DNA of 64,000 nucleotides from CBDBJK01 sp965206395 (GCA_965206395.1 CBDBJK010000027.1:6531-70530); one strand, 5' to 3'; counted from the first letter of the stretch, positions 28,119 to 37,145 are shown. A program made the numbers and translations. Notes: a model not told the origin generated them from the letters alone.

Positions 28119-29367
28119 GTGGTCCAACATCATTGAAATGAATACCATGATAGTCATTGTTCCTCTTGGGGGTTCAATCGTAACGTTGAACCGAGGAGGA
28201 ACCATGATGTCTACCAAGAAGTACCGTATCAGACTGACTACCGACGAACAACAGGAACTCAACGCCTTGGTCTCACGCGGTCGGGCTGCGGCGTACAAAC
28301 AGACCCATGCGCGCATTCTGCTGATGAGCGATGAGTCACGCTCGGACGGGGGAATGAAGGACGCGGACATCACCAGCGCGCTCGGTGTGGGACAGTCAAC
28401 GGTCGAGCGAATACGCAAGCGCTGTGTGGAGGAGGGGGTTGAGTCTGCGCTGAATCGCAAAAAGCAACTGCGTCGGCGTCAAAAGAGACTGGACGGCGAA
28501 GGTGAAGCACGGTTGATAGCGATGGCCTGCGGGGAACCGCCGGAGGGGCGTGCCAGTTGGACCCTGAAGCTGTTGGCTGACCAGTTGGTCGAGTGTGAGA
28601 TAGTCGGGACCATTAGCACCGAGACGGTTCGCCAGGCGCTTAAAAAAAAACGAACTGAAGCCGTGGCTGAAGCAGAGTTGGTGCATCCCGCCCGGTCAGA
28701 GCGCGGAGTTTGTGTGCGCGATGGAAGACGTGATGGAAGACGTACTGGAGGTCTACCAACGGCCGTACGATGGGAATGAGGTTCTGGTGTGCATGGATGA
28801 GACGAGCAAACAGCAAGTCAAGGAGACGCGAGTGCCGCGTCCCGCAGCGCCCGGCTTATCGGCGGCATACGACTACGAATACGAGCGCAATGGAGTGAGC
28901 AGCCTGTTCATGCTGTTTGCACCGTTGGACGGATGGCGCCGAGTCGAGGTCAGAGAGCGTCGCACGAAGGTGGACTGGGCGCATGTGATAAAGAAACTGG
29001 TCGACGAGGACTACCCTGACAGAGACCGGATCGTGCTGGTAATGGACAATCTCAACACTCACAAGCTGTCCTCGCTATACGAGGCATTCGAGCCTGCTGA
29101 GGCGAGGCGTATAGCTGAGCGACTGGAGATACACTACACTCCCAAACACGGGAGTTGGTTGAATATGGCGGAGATAGAGATCGGTGTGCTGGCTCGACAG
29201 TGCCTGGACCGACGGATTGCCAATCAAGACATCCTGCGCGGCGAGGTCAATGCTTGGCAGAATCAACGCAACCGGGATGTGATACGAGTGGATTGGCGCT
29301 TCACTACCGAGGATGCGCGCATCAAGCTAAAGTCACTCTACCCATCAATACAAAAACGTTGAACCAC
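28119..29367 (+). mobile_element. IS630-family insertion sequence, copy 1
   Basis: 1249 bases flanked by TA on each side (28117-28118 and 29368-29369), as expected for IS630 insertion. Ends are imperfect inverted repeats (GTGGTCCAACAT at the left, complement of ACGTTGAACCAC at the right). It is nearly identical to the copy at 57383-58619 but carries an extra 12-base tandem duplication of GATGGAAGACGT near 28720-28744. It lies just after the LLM gene and does not break a recognised gene. Confidence 0.93.
28204..29362 (+). CDS. IS630-family transposase, two frames joined by a frameshift
   Basis: The first frame (from MSTKKYRIRLTTDEQQEL) is the helix-turn-helix half and runs to LKKK; the second, one frame over, continues LKPWLKQSWCIPP and SAEFVCAMEDV into the DDE half. 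Catalytic Asp residues are in CMDET and VMDNLNTHK (followed by AEIEIGVL with Glu). The switch point is a run of nine A at 28642-28650, so the product needs a +1 (or -2) frame change by slippage. GAGGAACC precedes the ATG at 28204. The 12-base duplication adds four residues (repeat of MEDV) at the start of the DDE half. Confidence 0.9.
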
Positions 29368-29404
29368 TAGTTCGGTTGGCGACATTATTCCTGCCTCTTG
29401 CGGA

Positions 29405-29782
29405 CTACCGGTCTTGTAGCTGCTTCAACCAGCTTTCGACGTCATCGACCGTCTGCACCCGCTCACCAGGCGAAGCTATCTGGATCATCGACTTGGCCTG
29501 TAATCCCAGATTCGCTGTAGGTTCATAGTTTTTGATAGCTTTGCGGATTTCTTGCAATGTCCAGTAGGGTGAGTCGGTCTCTCCCTCTACAAAAAAACAC
29601 CAGAGGTCGCAGTCTGGGTCTCTTCCCAGGTCTTCCAGATCAATCCGGGTTGCCATTTCTCGGCCTGTTACTTGCAAGTCCATGCCAGCAAGAGGCGCGT
29701 GAAGGTCAATGGCGTTTTGCAACTCCACCTCTGCCTCTATGGGAGCGTTCGTCCAAGCCTGAACTAGGAATTGATAGCTCAT
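29405..29782 (-). CDS. Hypothetical protein, 125 residues
   Basis: Not recognised. The protein is acidic and soluble (SYQFLVQAWTNAPIEAEVELQNAIDLH...), with a DPDCDLWCFFVEGE segment in the middle and a C-terminal helix DDVESWLKQLQDR. No signal peptide, membrane segment or catalytic motif can be seen. It lies beside IS630 copy 1 in a short accessory stretch, on the strand opposite to its neighbours. The ribosome site is weak, so the start is uncertain. Confidence 0.5.
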   Translation of the reverse strand: MSYQFLVQAWTNAPIEAEVELQNAIDLHAPLAGMDLQVTGREMATRIDLEDLGRDPDCDLWCFFVEGETDSPYWTLQEIRKAIKNYEPTANLGLQAKSMIQIASPGERVQTVDDVESWLKQLQDR

Positions 29783-29950
29783 CTTGCCATACCGCCCTTG
29801 TGAGCCTGATTACGTCCTCAGCTTGAGATAATTATAGCTCATTTGTCCTGTTGCTGTCACGCAACAAGATTCTAGTTGACCAGGGAGACGCTCCTTGCTA
29901 CACTCGCCCCATCAGCCAGAGGAGAGGGTTCAGATGGAAGGCGAAAGAGT

Positions 29951-30057
29951 CCAGGGCCGTATCTCTGCTGGACGAATCACTGTCCATATCCATCGAACTT
30001 GGCATGAGGCCGCTCATCGAGCGCGTGCTGTCGCGGCGGGAGATATTGAAGGCTTAA
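29951..30057 (+). pseudogene. C-terminal remnant of a TPR/regulatory protein
   Basis: An open stretch ending in SLLDESLSISIELGMRPLIE and VLSRREILKA resembles the C-terminus of large tetratricopeptide proteins (adenylate-cyclase or LuxR-type) common in Chloroflexota. Only about 35 residues remain and nothing upstream continues the domain. It is therefore read as a deletion remnant. The resemblance is from pattern recognition and needs a search. Confidence 0.45.
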
Positions 30058-30084
30058 TCTGAAACTTTGAAAGGAACCTGTGCA

Positions 30085-30471
30085 ATGAGTCAGAAAAATG
30101 ATGTCGACCAACAAATCATTCAGCTAGAAAAACAGCGCTTGGAGGCTATGACGAGTGCTGACACCGATGCCTTGGCGCTCATCTTGGCAGACGAACTTAC
30201 ATATACTCACACTTCCGCGGCACAAGACACGAAGCAGAGTTTGATACAGGCCATCCAGTCTGGCACATTAAAGTATGAATCTATCGCCACCGACGACGTT
30301 AGTGTAAGAGTCTATGGCGATACCGCAGTGGTTACGGGGAGCGCAAAGCTGACGGTAGTGGCGAGAGGTCAGCAAAATAGCTTTGGCCTCCGGTTCACAG
30401 ATGTGTATGCGAAACAGGAAGAACGCTGGCAGATGGTGGCATGGCAGTCTACTCGTCTACCGGAAGCCTAG
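30085..30471 (+). CDS. SnoaL/DUF4440-type NTF2-like protein
   Basis: 128 residues with the cone-shaped alpha+beta barrel pattern: IIQLEKQRLEAMTSADTDALALILADELTYTHTSA, then SIATDDVSVRVYGDTAVVTGSAKLTV and FGLRFTDVYAKQEERWQMVAWQSTRL. This is the DUF4440 layout, usually a small-molecule binding or ketosteroid-isomerase-like protein. ATG 30085 has AAGGAACCTGTGCA upstream. A strong hairpin follows the stop codon. It appears to be a single-gene unit. Confidence 0.82.
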   Translation: MSQKNDVDQQIIQLEKQRLEAMTSADTDALALILADELTYTHTSAAQDTKQSLIQAIQSGTLKYESIATDDVSVRVYGDTAVVTGSAKLTVVARGQQNSFGLRFTDVYAKQEERWQMVAWQSTRLPEA

Positions 30472-30479
30472 CAATTTAG

Positions 30480-30528
30480 TTCGCAAGCGTTCGGCCTGTG
30501 ATGTCAGCAGGGGCTGAACGCTTGCGAA
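30480..30528 (+). terminator. Hairpin after the NTF2-like gene
   Basis: A perfect 13-base stem TTCGCAAGCGTTC/GAACGCTTGCGAA with further GGCC/GGGCT pairing in the loop. It begins 8 bases after the stop codon. The T-run is short, so it may act mainly as a stabilising or bidirectional terminator. Confidence 0.6.
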
Positions 30529-30649
30529 TTCTCGATCAACAAGGTGGGCATCAAGCATCCTGGCATTATAGTCAATAGTCTAACACTCGCCGAATATTCT
30601 GTAGGCCATCCGGACGCTAGCCACAATTCTGTTTTCTTTGGGAATCCTA

Positions 30650-31750
30650 CTAGAAGGCACTGTCGAACTTGATTATTCCTCGCCCATCTTCTCCCCTGTC
30701 CAGAGCGTCGAACCCCTCGTTGATCTGTTCCAGGGAATAGGTTCGAGCGATCAAGCCTTCTACGTCTAGCTTACCCTTCAGATAAAAGTCCATCATCTTG
30801 TCGAAAGATTCGTAAGGGCTAGCAGAGCCATAGTAGCTGCCAACCAGCGATTTCTGGTTGCGAACAAGGTCTACCATATCGATAGGAGCATGGTCTCCGA
30901 CCGGGGCCAAGCCCACTATCACGGCTGTGCCGCCTTTGCGCAGCGAGTTGATAGCGCTAGTTGTTGTCTCAGCGCTTCCAAAAGTATCGAATGCCAGGTC
31001 TACACCGCCGCCAGTCAACTCTCTAATGGCCTCTACCGGGTCTACCTCGCGGGAGTTTACCACATCGGTCGCCCCGAATTTGTATGTTACTTCCAGCTTG
31101 TGGTTGTAGATATCGACTGCGATAATTCGGCTGGCATTCATGAGGCGCGCGCCTTGAACGGAGTTGAGTCCAACGCCGCCACATCCAAACACGGCTACCG
31201 TAGCTCCAGCATGCACGGCAGGATTGTTGATTACTGCGCCAACACCAGTTGTAACGCAGCAGCCGATAAGTGCAGCCACATGCATGGGTACCTCGTCTGG
31301 CATCGGATGGCACGCCTGTTGTGGGATAATTACCGTTTCGGAGAAAACACCAAGTTTGCCCATCTGGTGCATGTCGAATCCGCCCTTGTGGAGTCGGAAG
31401 GTGCCGTCGAACTGCTTTGTTCCTGACTCCGCGTTCGTGTCGCACATTTGAGGATTGCCCGTGCGACAAGGCCGACAGTGGCCACAGTTGGACACGAACG
31501 ACAGGACGCATCTGTCGCCGGGTTTGACGCTGGTGACACCTTCGCCAACCTCAATAACAGTCCCTGCACCCTCATGGCCGAGCACTATAGGCATCAACGA
31601 TGTGGTAGCGCCCTTCATGACGTGGATGTCGCTTGCACAGAGACCAGCAACAGCAGTCTTAACGCGCACCTCACCTGCTTTTGGCGGATCCTGCTCTAGC
31701 TCTTCTATTTGAAGTGGCTGATTGGGTTCGTACAGTACGGCTGCTCTCAT
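30650..31750 (-). CDS. Zinc-dependent alcohol dehydrogenase (MDR superfamily)
   Basis: 366 residues. The catalytic zinc site is CASDIHVMKG (about residue 37) and GHEGAGTVIEVGEGV (about 59); the structural zinc Cys cluster is CGHCRPCRTGNPQMC (about 90). NAD binding is shown by VAVFGCGGVGLNSVQGARLMNASRIIAVD (about 186). It most resembles the class III/aryl-alcohol dehydrogenase type, with substrate unknown. It is the last gene of a five-gene minus-strand run, 163 bases after the alpha/beta hydrolase. TGAGGTAGCACA precedes the ATG. Confidence 0.92.
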   Translation of the reverse strand: MRAAVLYEPNQPLQIEELEQDPPKAGEVRVKTAVAGLCASDIHVMKGATTSLMPIVLGHEGAGTVIEVGEGVTSVKPGDRCVLSFVSNCGHCRPCRTGNPQMCDTNAESGTKQFDGTFRLHKGGFDMHQMGKLGVFSETVIIPQQACHPMPDEVPMHVAALIGCCVTTGVGAVINNPAVHAGATVAVFGCGGVGLNSVQGARLMNASRIIAVDIYNHKLEVTYKFGATDVVNSREVDPVEAIRELTGGGVDLAFDTFGSAETTTSAINSLRKGGTAVIVGLAPVGDHAPIDMVDLVRNQKSLVGSYYGSASPYESFDKMMDFYLKGKLDVEGLIARTYSLEQINEGFDALDRGEDGRGIIKFDSAF

Positions 31751-31913
31751 TGTGCTACCTCAGAACTTTTCATAGCTTGGGTCATGCTGGACTCAAACTG
31801 TCGTCTGCGCCCAGCATGACGATGCGTAGATTTTTGTGCCGAACAGTGGCACTGCTTTACCAGGGTCATTTCGACCCTTTGCATAAAATGACGCTGGCAA
31901 GCGCGTAGCAGGC

Positions 31914-32693
31914 TTAATCGGCTACGCTGACCTGCCCCACAATAGCTCTCAGGAATTCCGTCACGTGAGGAAGGACAACATCGCTCCCCTGGGACACCTG
32001 CCCGTGGTTCAGGCCGGGGAAGGATACGAAAGCCGCCCCAGGAATATGCTTCGCGCACTCCTTGGCCCCTTCATAGAACGCGTCGGCCTCGCCCACATAC
32101 ACCAGGCAGGGCATCGTCATCGTAGGCAGCACGTTGCCAGAAGTTCCTCGCGGTGAGGTAATAGCGGCGATCAAGGCTTCAGGGTCGTTATCTATCAACC
32201 GCGCCTTGCGTTCGGGATCCATTGGATCGCCCTGCGACTCCATGCTGGCTACGTATGATTCCATACCCTGGCTGAGAAACTTCACTCGGTCATCGGTTGT
32301 GATATTGCCCACAGTATCATAGGGGTGCATCCCTCCGAGGAGTAGAGAGTGGACTCTCTCAGGGGCGTGTGCGGCGATGCCGAAGCCTATTCGCGCACCC
32401 ATCGAGTAACCCAGGTAGTGGGCTTTATCGATATTGAGATCGTCTAGCACGGCGGTCACGTCGCCTACCCTCAGGCTTATTTCGTATGCTTCCGGGTCGT
32501 GAGGCTTGTCACTTTGGCCATGGCCTCTTGCGTCGACCAAGATAGGCTGGTAATCCTTCTTTAGTGGCTCGACGAACCCATATGCGTACCAGTTCTTCAA
32601 GCTGCTGGTGTAGCCGTGCTGGAGGACCAGAGGAGGGCCATTTCCCTCGATGTGATAGTGGATGCGGACTCCATTATTGTCAACGTATGGCAT
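31914..32693 (-). CDS. Alpha/beta hydrolase
   Basis: 259 residues. The oxyanion segment LQHGYTSSLKNW (about residue 25), nucleophile elbow GYSMGARIG (Ser about 97) and terminal His in PGLNHGQVS (about 234) are all present; the acid is likely Asp in VGEADAFYEGA. This suggests an esterase, C-C hydrolase or dehalogenase-like enzyme. ATG 32693 has TGAGGAGGATTAGC just upstream; an in-frame longer start is rejected. It belongs to the minus-strand run with two deacetylases. Confidence 0.9.
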   Translation of the reverse strand: MPYVDNNGVRIHYHIEGNGPPLVLQHGYTSSLKNWYAYGFVEPLKKDYQPILVDARGHGQSDKPHDPEAYEISLRVGDVTAVLDDLNIDKAHYLGYSMGARIGFGIAAHAPERVHSLLLGGMHPYDTVGNITTDDRVKFLSQGMESYVASMESQGDPMDPERKARLIDNDPEALIAAITSPRGTSGNVLPTMTMPCLVYVGEADAFYEGAKECAKHIPGAAFVSFPGLNHGQVSQGSDVVLPHVTEFLRAIVGQVSVAD

Positions 32694-32788
32694 GCTAATC
32701 CTCCTCAACCTTATTATTGATTGAACAAGTTGTGCTGTAATGTGCCTGCTGGAATCCTGCGCCTCAACTGCGTTTCCAGCGATACTCT

Positions 32789-33706
32789 CTAAGACTGAGC
32801 CTTATACCAGTCGATTATCTCCTGACCGGTGGCTTTCCAGACTCCGCCGAACTTGGTCATATGCGCGAGCATTTCGTCCAAGTATTTGATACGGAATGGC
32901 TGACCGATGAGCCAGGGATGAATGTTCAGCACGAGCATCCGGCCATTTTCTACGCCACTGCGGTACAGTTCGTCGAAGGTCTCACGAGCGATCTCGCTGT
33001 ATTCCATTATCGGCACGTTGCGGCTTCTGTGAGTGAATATATCGTCCAGGTCCAGATGCACGGACAAAGAGAACATTTCCCCTTGCTGCACGTTCATTTT
33101 GTAAGGCTGCTCATCGTTAGCCCAGTCACAGACGTACCGAATGCCCTCGGAAGCCAGGATATTAGGAGTCCGCATGGTCTCATTGAATTCGGGACTTAGC
33201 CAGCCGACTGGTTGTTGACCTGTAGCTTTCGACAAGGCCTCAATCGACTCGTGGATGTATGCGCGCTCCTCGTCTTCCGACATTCCAGCGTGAATCAAAT
33301 GCCTGACCGTGCTCCCGTGCGCTATGAATTCAGCGCCATATTTCTGGCATTCACGTATGACGAAGGGATAGTTTTTTGCCGCTGTGGAATCCATTGCGAT
33401 TGTGGGCTTGATTCCGTACTTGTCAAGCACCTTCAATACGCGGAAGATGCCCACGCGGTTACCGTACTCGTGATGAGAGAAACTCATGATGTCGGGGAAC
33501 CTGCCAAAACCAAATCCCCTGCCACCGCCTGGCGGACCTAAAGGCACTGGGGCATCTGGGGGCATGTACCAATCGTAATGCTCAAGGTCTACGACGACAC
33601 ACAGGGCGACCCTGGCGTTGTTGGGCCATTCAAGTTTGGGTCGCGTGACAATCGGGGACCACTGGTAATATTCGTTGTCTTGTCCGTATTTGCGTTCTGC
33701 TGGCAT
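32789..33706 (-). CDS. Polysaccharide deacetylase family protein (NodB fold), copy 1
   Basis: 305 residues, close in layout to the allantoinase/PuuE-type branch of carbohydrate esterase family 4. RVALCVVVDLEHYDWY contains the position of the first motif (TFDD), but with DLEH rather than DD. EFIAHGSTVRHLIHAGMSEDEERAYI (about 128) supplies the His motif. GWLSPEFNET (about 165) replaces the usual RxPxG segment. The loss of canonical residues suggests action on a C-N bond of a small amide rather than on chitin. It is a tandem paralogue of the next gene upstream (33762-34652). Confidence 0.85.
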   Translation of the reverse strand: MPAERKYGQDNEYYQWSPIVTRPKLEWPNNARVALCVVVDLEHYDWYMPPDAPVPLGPPGGGRGFGFGRFPDIMSFSHHEYGNRVGIFRVLKVLDKYGIKPTIAMDSTAAKNYPFVIRECQKYGAEFIAHGSTVRHLIHAGMSEDEERAYIHESIEALSKATGQQPVGWLSPEFNETMRTPNILASEGIRYVCDWANDEQPYKMNVQQGEMFSLSVHLDLDDIFTHRSRNVPIMEYSEIARETFDELYRSGVENGRMLVLNIHPWLIGQPFRIKYLDEMLAHMTKFGGVWKATGQEIIDWYKAQS

Positions 33707-33761
33707 ACTATGTCTCCTCGGTGTTGTTCAAAATCAGGTCTTACGTTTCTCGTATTTCTAC

Positions 33762-34652
33762 CTAGGCAAGACCCTTTTGTTTCTGCTCCTCTACATAGGC
33801 CAACACCTTGTCGTAGTAGTTTTCGATGTAGTATTCGGCTATGTCGTCCGCTGTAGTCTTCCATACGCCGTCATGGGACAATATGTAATCCAGCGCCTCA
33901 TCCAGATACTTCACACGATGGGGCTGTCCAATCCAATAGGGATGCAACGCTATGCACATCACCCGACCACTTTCCGCGCCTTCTTCGTATAGCGTATCGA
34001 ACTGGTCTTTGATGATCTGGCAGAAATACTTGGCGTCATTTCCCTGTCCGTTGACAATTACGTCGTTCAACTCGATTGTGTATGGCAGGGAGATTAGCTT
34101 GCCCGTCTTGACTTTGATTGGAAAGGGCTGGTCGTCGTGGAACCAGTCGGTGTGATAGATAAGCCCAGCCTCGGCCATCAGGTCGGGGGTGGCTTCGGTG
34201 TTTGACAGGGCAGGCCCTAGCATGCCTTTGAGTTGCTTTCCGGTGTGTTTCTTCAGGGTGTCTATGATGTCTCTGTAGAACTCTCGCTCTTCTTCTTCAG
34301 ATATGCCGGTAATGAATCGGGTGTTGTAGATGCCATGTGACATGTAGTCATAATTTCGCTCTACCATAGCATCTCTGATTTCGGGAAAGTGCTCAAGTAC
34401 GGCCTCGTTCAGTGAGACGCAGCATCGCATGTCGTGCTTATCGAGCACTTCGAGCATTCGCCAGAAGCCTATTCGGTTTCCGTAATCGCGGTAGGAATAG
34501 CCAGGGATGTCGGGAGTAGTTGGTCTGCTCGGTGGCGTGTACTCATAGTGCTCTACGTTCGGAGACACCCAAAACGCCACTCTTGCGTCGTTGGGCCACT
34601 TGATAATGGGTCGATCAATTATTGGAGAATAATCGAAACGGTCTGGATTCAT
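33762..34652 (-). CDS. Polysaccharide deacetylase family protein (NodB fold), copy 2
   Basis: 296 residues, clearly paralogous to its neighbour: both share an opening of the type YSPIIDRPIIKWPNDARVA, then YGNRIGFWRMLEVLDKH and MSHGIYNTRFITGISEEEER. Here the first motif segment is VSPNVEHYEY and the later one GMLGPALSNTE. Both end with ALHPYWIGQPHRVKYLDEAL-type segments carrying a conserved His. The pair may act on two related substrates or form a heteromer. GAGGAGGCGACAT precedes the ATG. Confidence 0.85.
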   Translation of the reverse strand: MNPDRFDYSPIIDRPIIKWPNDARVAFWVSPNVEHYEYTPPSRPTTPDIPGYSYRDYGNRIGFWRMLEVLDKHDMRCCVSLNEAVLEHFPEIRDAMVERNYDYMSHGIYNTRFITGISEEEEREFYRDIIDTLKKHTGKQLKGMLGPALSNTEATPDLMAEAGLIYHTDWFHDDQPFPIKVKTGKLISLPYTIELNDVIVNGQGNDAKYFCQIIKDQFDTLYEEGAESGRVMCIALHPYWIGQPHRVKYLDEALDYILSHDGVWKTTADDIAEYYIENYYDKVLAYVEEQKQKGLA

Positions 34653-34718
34653 ATGTCGCCTCCTCGCGAAACTCTGCTGCGCGTTATCGTTGTTCTGTCA
34701 TTGCGTTTTGAGGCCGGC

Positions 34719-35708
34719 CTAGGTGCCAACGTCTCCGGCACGCCGACCAAGGGTGGAATCGTAATCTCGTTGAAGCTCCTTTGGCAGATACTTCTCCTCT
34801 ATCTCACGGACGCGAGATATGGAAAGCATATCGCTCGGAAGCCGTCTTTCCACTGGCTTCGCGGCGGTGCCTGTCTTGAATTCGTGGAGAGACTGCACGC
34901 CTCTTTCCTTGAAGTCTATCAGCGCCTCCCAACCCGCCTGGCTTGCAGGGCCGGACGATAGGCCGACGTAAAGGCCGATCTTTTGTCCATCTGCTTCCTG
35001 CTGTTCCAGGCTCGGCCCAGGAATCAGGTTGCCTTCGCTGTCGTGATATATTACGTCGTGCAAAAGACTGAAAGCAGGGATACTCACAGAGGCAAAGGCT
35101 ATCTTGCACTCTTCCCAAGATTGAAGCGACTCGAAGAAGATCACGTCGACTCCCGCCGCCTCGAACGCTTTGCCGCGCTTGATGACCTCATCGAAGCATC
35201 CGCCTTCCGCGCCACGAGCGTCGCTGCGGGCGACTATTACGAAGTTGGGGTCTATCTCGTTGCGTGCGTCTATGGCAGCCTTGTACTTGCCAACTGCCTC
35301 ATCAATGGTGATGAGCCTTCGCCCAGCCATGCTGCCTGACTTCTTCGGGGACTCCTGGTCCTCAAGATGGACTCCGGCGACTCCGGCCCATACGTACTCT
35401 TTAATCGAACGATAGACGTTGATGGCGGTGCCGTAGCCCGTGTCGATATCGGCGAACACAGGAATGTTGACGGCCTTGACGATGCGTGCGGCGTTGTCGG
35501 CCATCTCCCTCAAGGATATGACGCCCACGTCAGGCCATCCGATTGTCCATGCAGATGTCATCGCCCCAGACATATAAAAGGCTTCGTAACCAGCTCGCTC
35601 GGTCATCATCGCGTGGTATGGCGTAGACCCTCCTGGCACGATAGTCAGTCCTGGACGGTAGAATATCTCTCTGAGTTTCTTTGTCATCTCAGGATTGGAT
35701 AGTGGCAT
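34719..35708 (-). CDS. Isocitrate lyase/PEP mutase superfamily protein
   Basis: 329 residues. The core shows GGSTPYHAMMTERAGYEAFYMSGA (about residue 26), the metal-binding ADIDTGYG (about 90) and GVHLEDQESPKKSGSMAGRRLI (about 117). In isocitrate and methylisocitrate lyases the loop reads K(K/R)CGH with a catalytic Cys; here it is KKSGSMAGR, so the Cys is Ser. That points to an oxaloacetate decarboxylase or another C-C lyase. It heads the five-gene minus-strand run (gaps of 66, 55, 95 and 163 bases). AGGAGGCTGAAAAT precedes the ATG. Confidence 0.9.
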   Translation of the reverse strand: MPLSNPEMTKKLREIFYRPGLTIVPGGSTPYHAMMTERAGYEAFYMSGAMTSAWTIGWPDVGVISLREMADNAARIVKAVNIPVFADIDTGYGTAINVYRSIKEYVWAGVAGVHLEDQESPKKSGSMAGRRLITIDEAVGKYKAAIDARNEIDPNFVIVARSDARGAEGGCFDEVIKRGKAFEAAGVDVIFFESLQSWEECKIAFASVSIPAFSLLHDVIYHDSEGNLIPGPSLEQQEADGQKIGLYVGLSSGPASQAGWEALIDFKERGVQSLHEFKTGTAAKPVERRLPSDMLSISRVREIEEKYLPKELQRDYDSTLGRRAGDVGT

Positions 35709-36083
35709 ATTTTCAGCCTCCTTCTAGTTTGCTCATGGTAGTGTAGTTTTCCCGCCTTTCAGGACTTCTATCACGAGAGCGAGTGTAGCAACGAGCGATG
35801 TGGTCGTCAAGCCGAAGTAAGTTATCGCCAACGTATGCCGGACGGCTCTACCTTCCCGGGCCATCACCGCAGAGGAAGAACACCTCATACAGGGAGAAAA
35901 CCCCCTGCTTGCAGATATTCTGCGGAAAACCAGGATAGGCTGCCATATCGTCGTATCTTGCGGCAAGGCTTCAGTCTGATGATTACAGACAATGTGATGG
36001 AGAGCAACCTCTACTTGACAAACACGTGGTGTGTGATGAACCTTATAGGGGCAAATTCAAAGGCAAGAAGAAGGAGGTAACCC
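35709..36083. other. Gene-free divergent intergenic region
   Basis: 375 bases between the divergent lyase gene (minus) and dienelactone hydrolase gene (plus). Open frames here are short and lack ribosome sites. It should hold the promoters of both units, but I cannot point to a convincing -35/-10 pair or operator. The plus-strand ribosome site GAAGGAGGTAACCC lies at 36069-36082. Confidence 0.6.
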
Positions 36084-36848
36084 ATGTGGAATCAGTTACG
36101 CACGGACGTAAACGAGGGCATGACCGCCGAGTTAATCACCATAAAGGGACACAATGGCGACGACATACACGCCTACTTTACCAAGCCCAGCGGGGCGGGG
36201 CCGTACCCCGGAATCGTGTTGGTACACCATCTTCCTGGTTGGGATGAGTTCTATCGGGAGACGGCGCGGCGGTTCACAGATCATGGATACGTGGTGATCT
36301 GCCCAGACCTATTCGAACGATTTGGACATGGCACGCCTGAGGACGTGGCAGCCAACGTACGGGGTAATGGCGGAGTCCCGGACGACAGCGTTGTCGGCGA
36401 CTGCGAGGACGCGCTGAATTATCTGAAAGCTTTGCCGTACTCCAATGGCAAGGTGGGGACAATCGGAACATGCTCAGGAGGAAGACACGCCTACCTTGTG
36501 GCCTGTCGTGTGAACGGATTCGACGCAATCATAGACTGCTGGGGCGGGAACGTCATAATGCCAGAAGATAGGCTAACGCCGCAGCAACCTGTATCGCCTA
36601 TTGAGTACACGAAAGATCTATCGTGCCCGTTGCTCGGCCTGTTCGGGAACGAAGACCAAAGCCCATCACCGGAGCAGGTGAACCAGCATGAGGAAGAGTT
36701 GAAGCGGCTCTCGAAGACATACGAGTTCCACAGGTACGACGACGCCGGACACGGATTCTACTACTACGACCGGCCACCTTATAGGCAGCAGCAAGCTATG
36801 GATGCCTGGAACAAGATGTTCGATTTCTTTGGGAAGCACCTCGCCTAG
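36084..36848 (+). CDS. Dienelactone hydrolase family protein
   Basis: 254 residues of the alpha/beta hydrolase fold. The triad matches dienelactone hydrolase: Cys in GTCSGGRHAYL (about residue 131), Asp near GNEDQSPSPEQ (about 190) and His in DDAGHGFYYYDRP (about 220). HHLPGWDEFYRETARRF follows the first strand. These enzymes open lactones from aromatic degradation, but many members are general hydrolases. The ATG sits behind a strong GGAGGTAACCC site. The DUF6295 gene follows after 30 bases, so the two are probably co-transcribed. Confidence 0.9.
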   Translation: MWNQLRTDVNEGMTAELITIKGHNGDDIHAYFTKPSGAGPYPGIVLVHHLPGWDEFYRETARRFTDHGYVVICPDLFERFGHGTPEDVAANVRGNGGVPDDSVVGDCEDALNYLKALPYSNGKVGTIGTCSGGRHAYLVACRVNGFDAIIDCWGGNVIMPEDRLTPQQPVSPIEYTKDLSCPLLGLFGNEDQSPSPEQVNQHEEELKRLSKTYEFHRYDDAGHGFYYYDRPPYRQQQAMDAWNKMFDFFGKHLA

Positions 36849-36878
36849 AGACCGCGACAATATTGGAGGAGAGCAAAG

Positions 36879-37145
36879 ATGTGTACGATGATCGTTGAGA
36901 ATGCCCAGGTTTCCGGAAGCGGAAGAGGGGCGAATGGATGGTTCGAGGTTCGGCAGGCAAATGTGTCGTTTGACCATCCCTTCAACGCCCAGCTTGAACA
37001 TGCGTTGAACATAGACTTTGTGAACGAGGAATTGGGTCTGGATGCGAGGGTGGCTGTGGAGCTATCCCCAGAGTCAGCGCGACGGCTGATGGAGGCGATA
37101 GGCACAGCATTGAAACGCGGCGAAGCAGAGGTGGGAATCTCGTAA
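36879..37145 (+). CDS. DUF6295 family protein
   Basis: 88 residues beginning MCTMIVENAQVSGSGRGANG and continuing GWFEVRQANVSFDHPFNAQL. The pattern matches a small conserved family known only as a domain of unknown function. The ATG has TTGGAGGAGAGCAAAG upstream. It follows the dienelactone hydrolase by 30 bases and may be an accessory to it. No membrane or metal-binding features stand out apart from one Cys and several His. Confidence 0.75.
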   Translation: MCTMIVENAQVSGSGRGANGWFEVRQANVSFDHPFNAQLEHALNIDFVNEELGLDARVAVELSPESARRLMEAIGTALKRGEAEVGIS

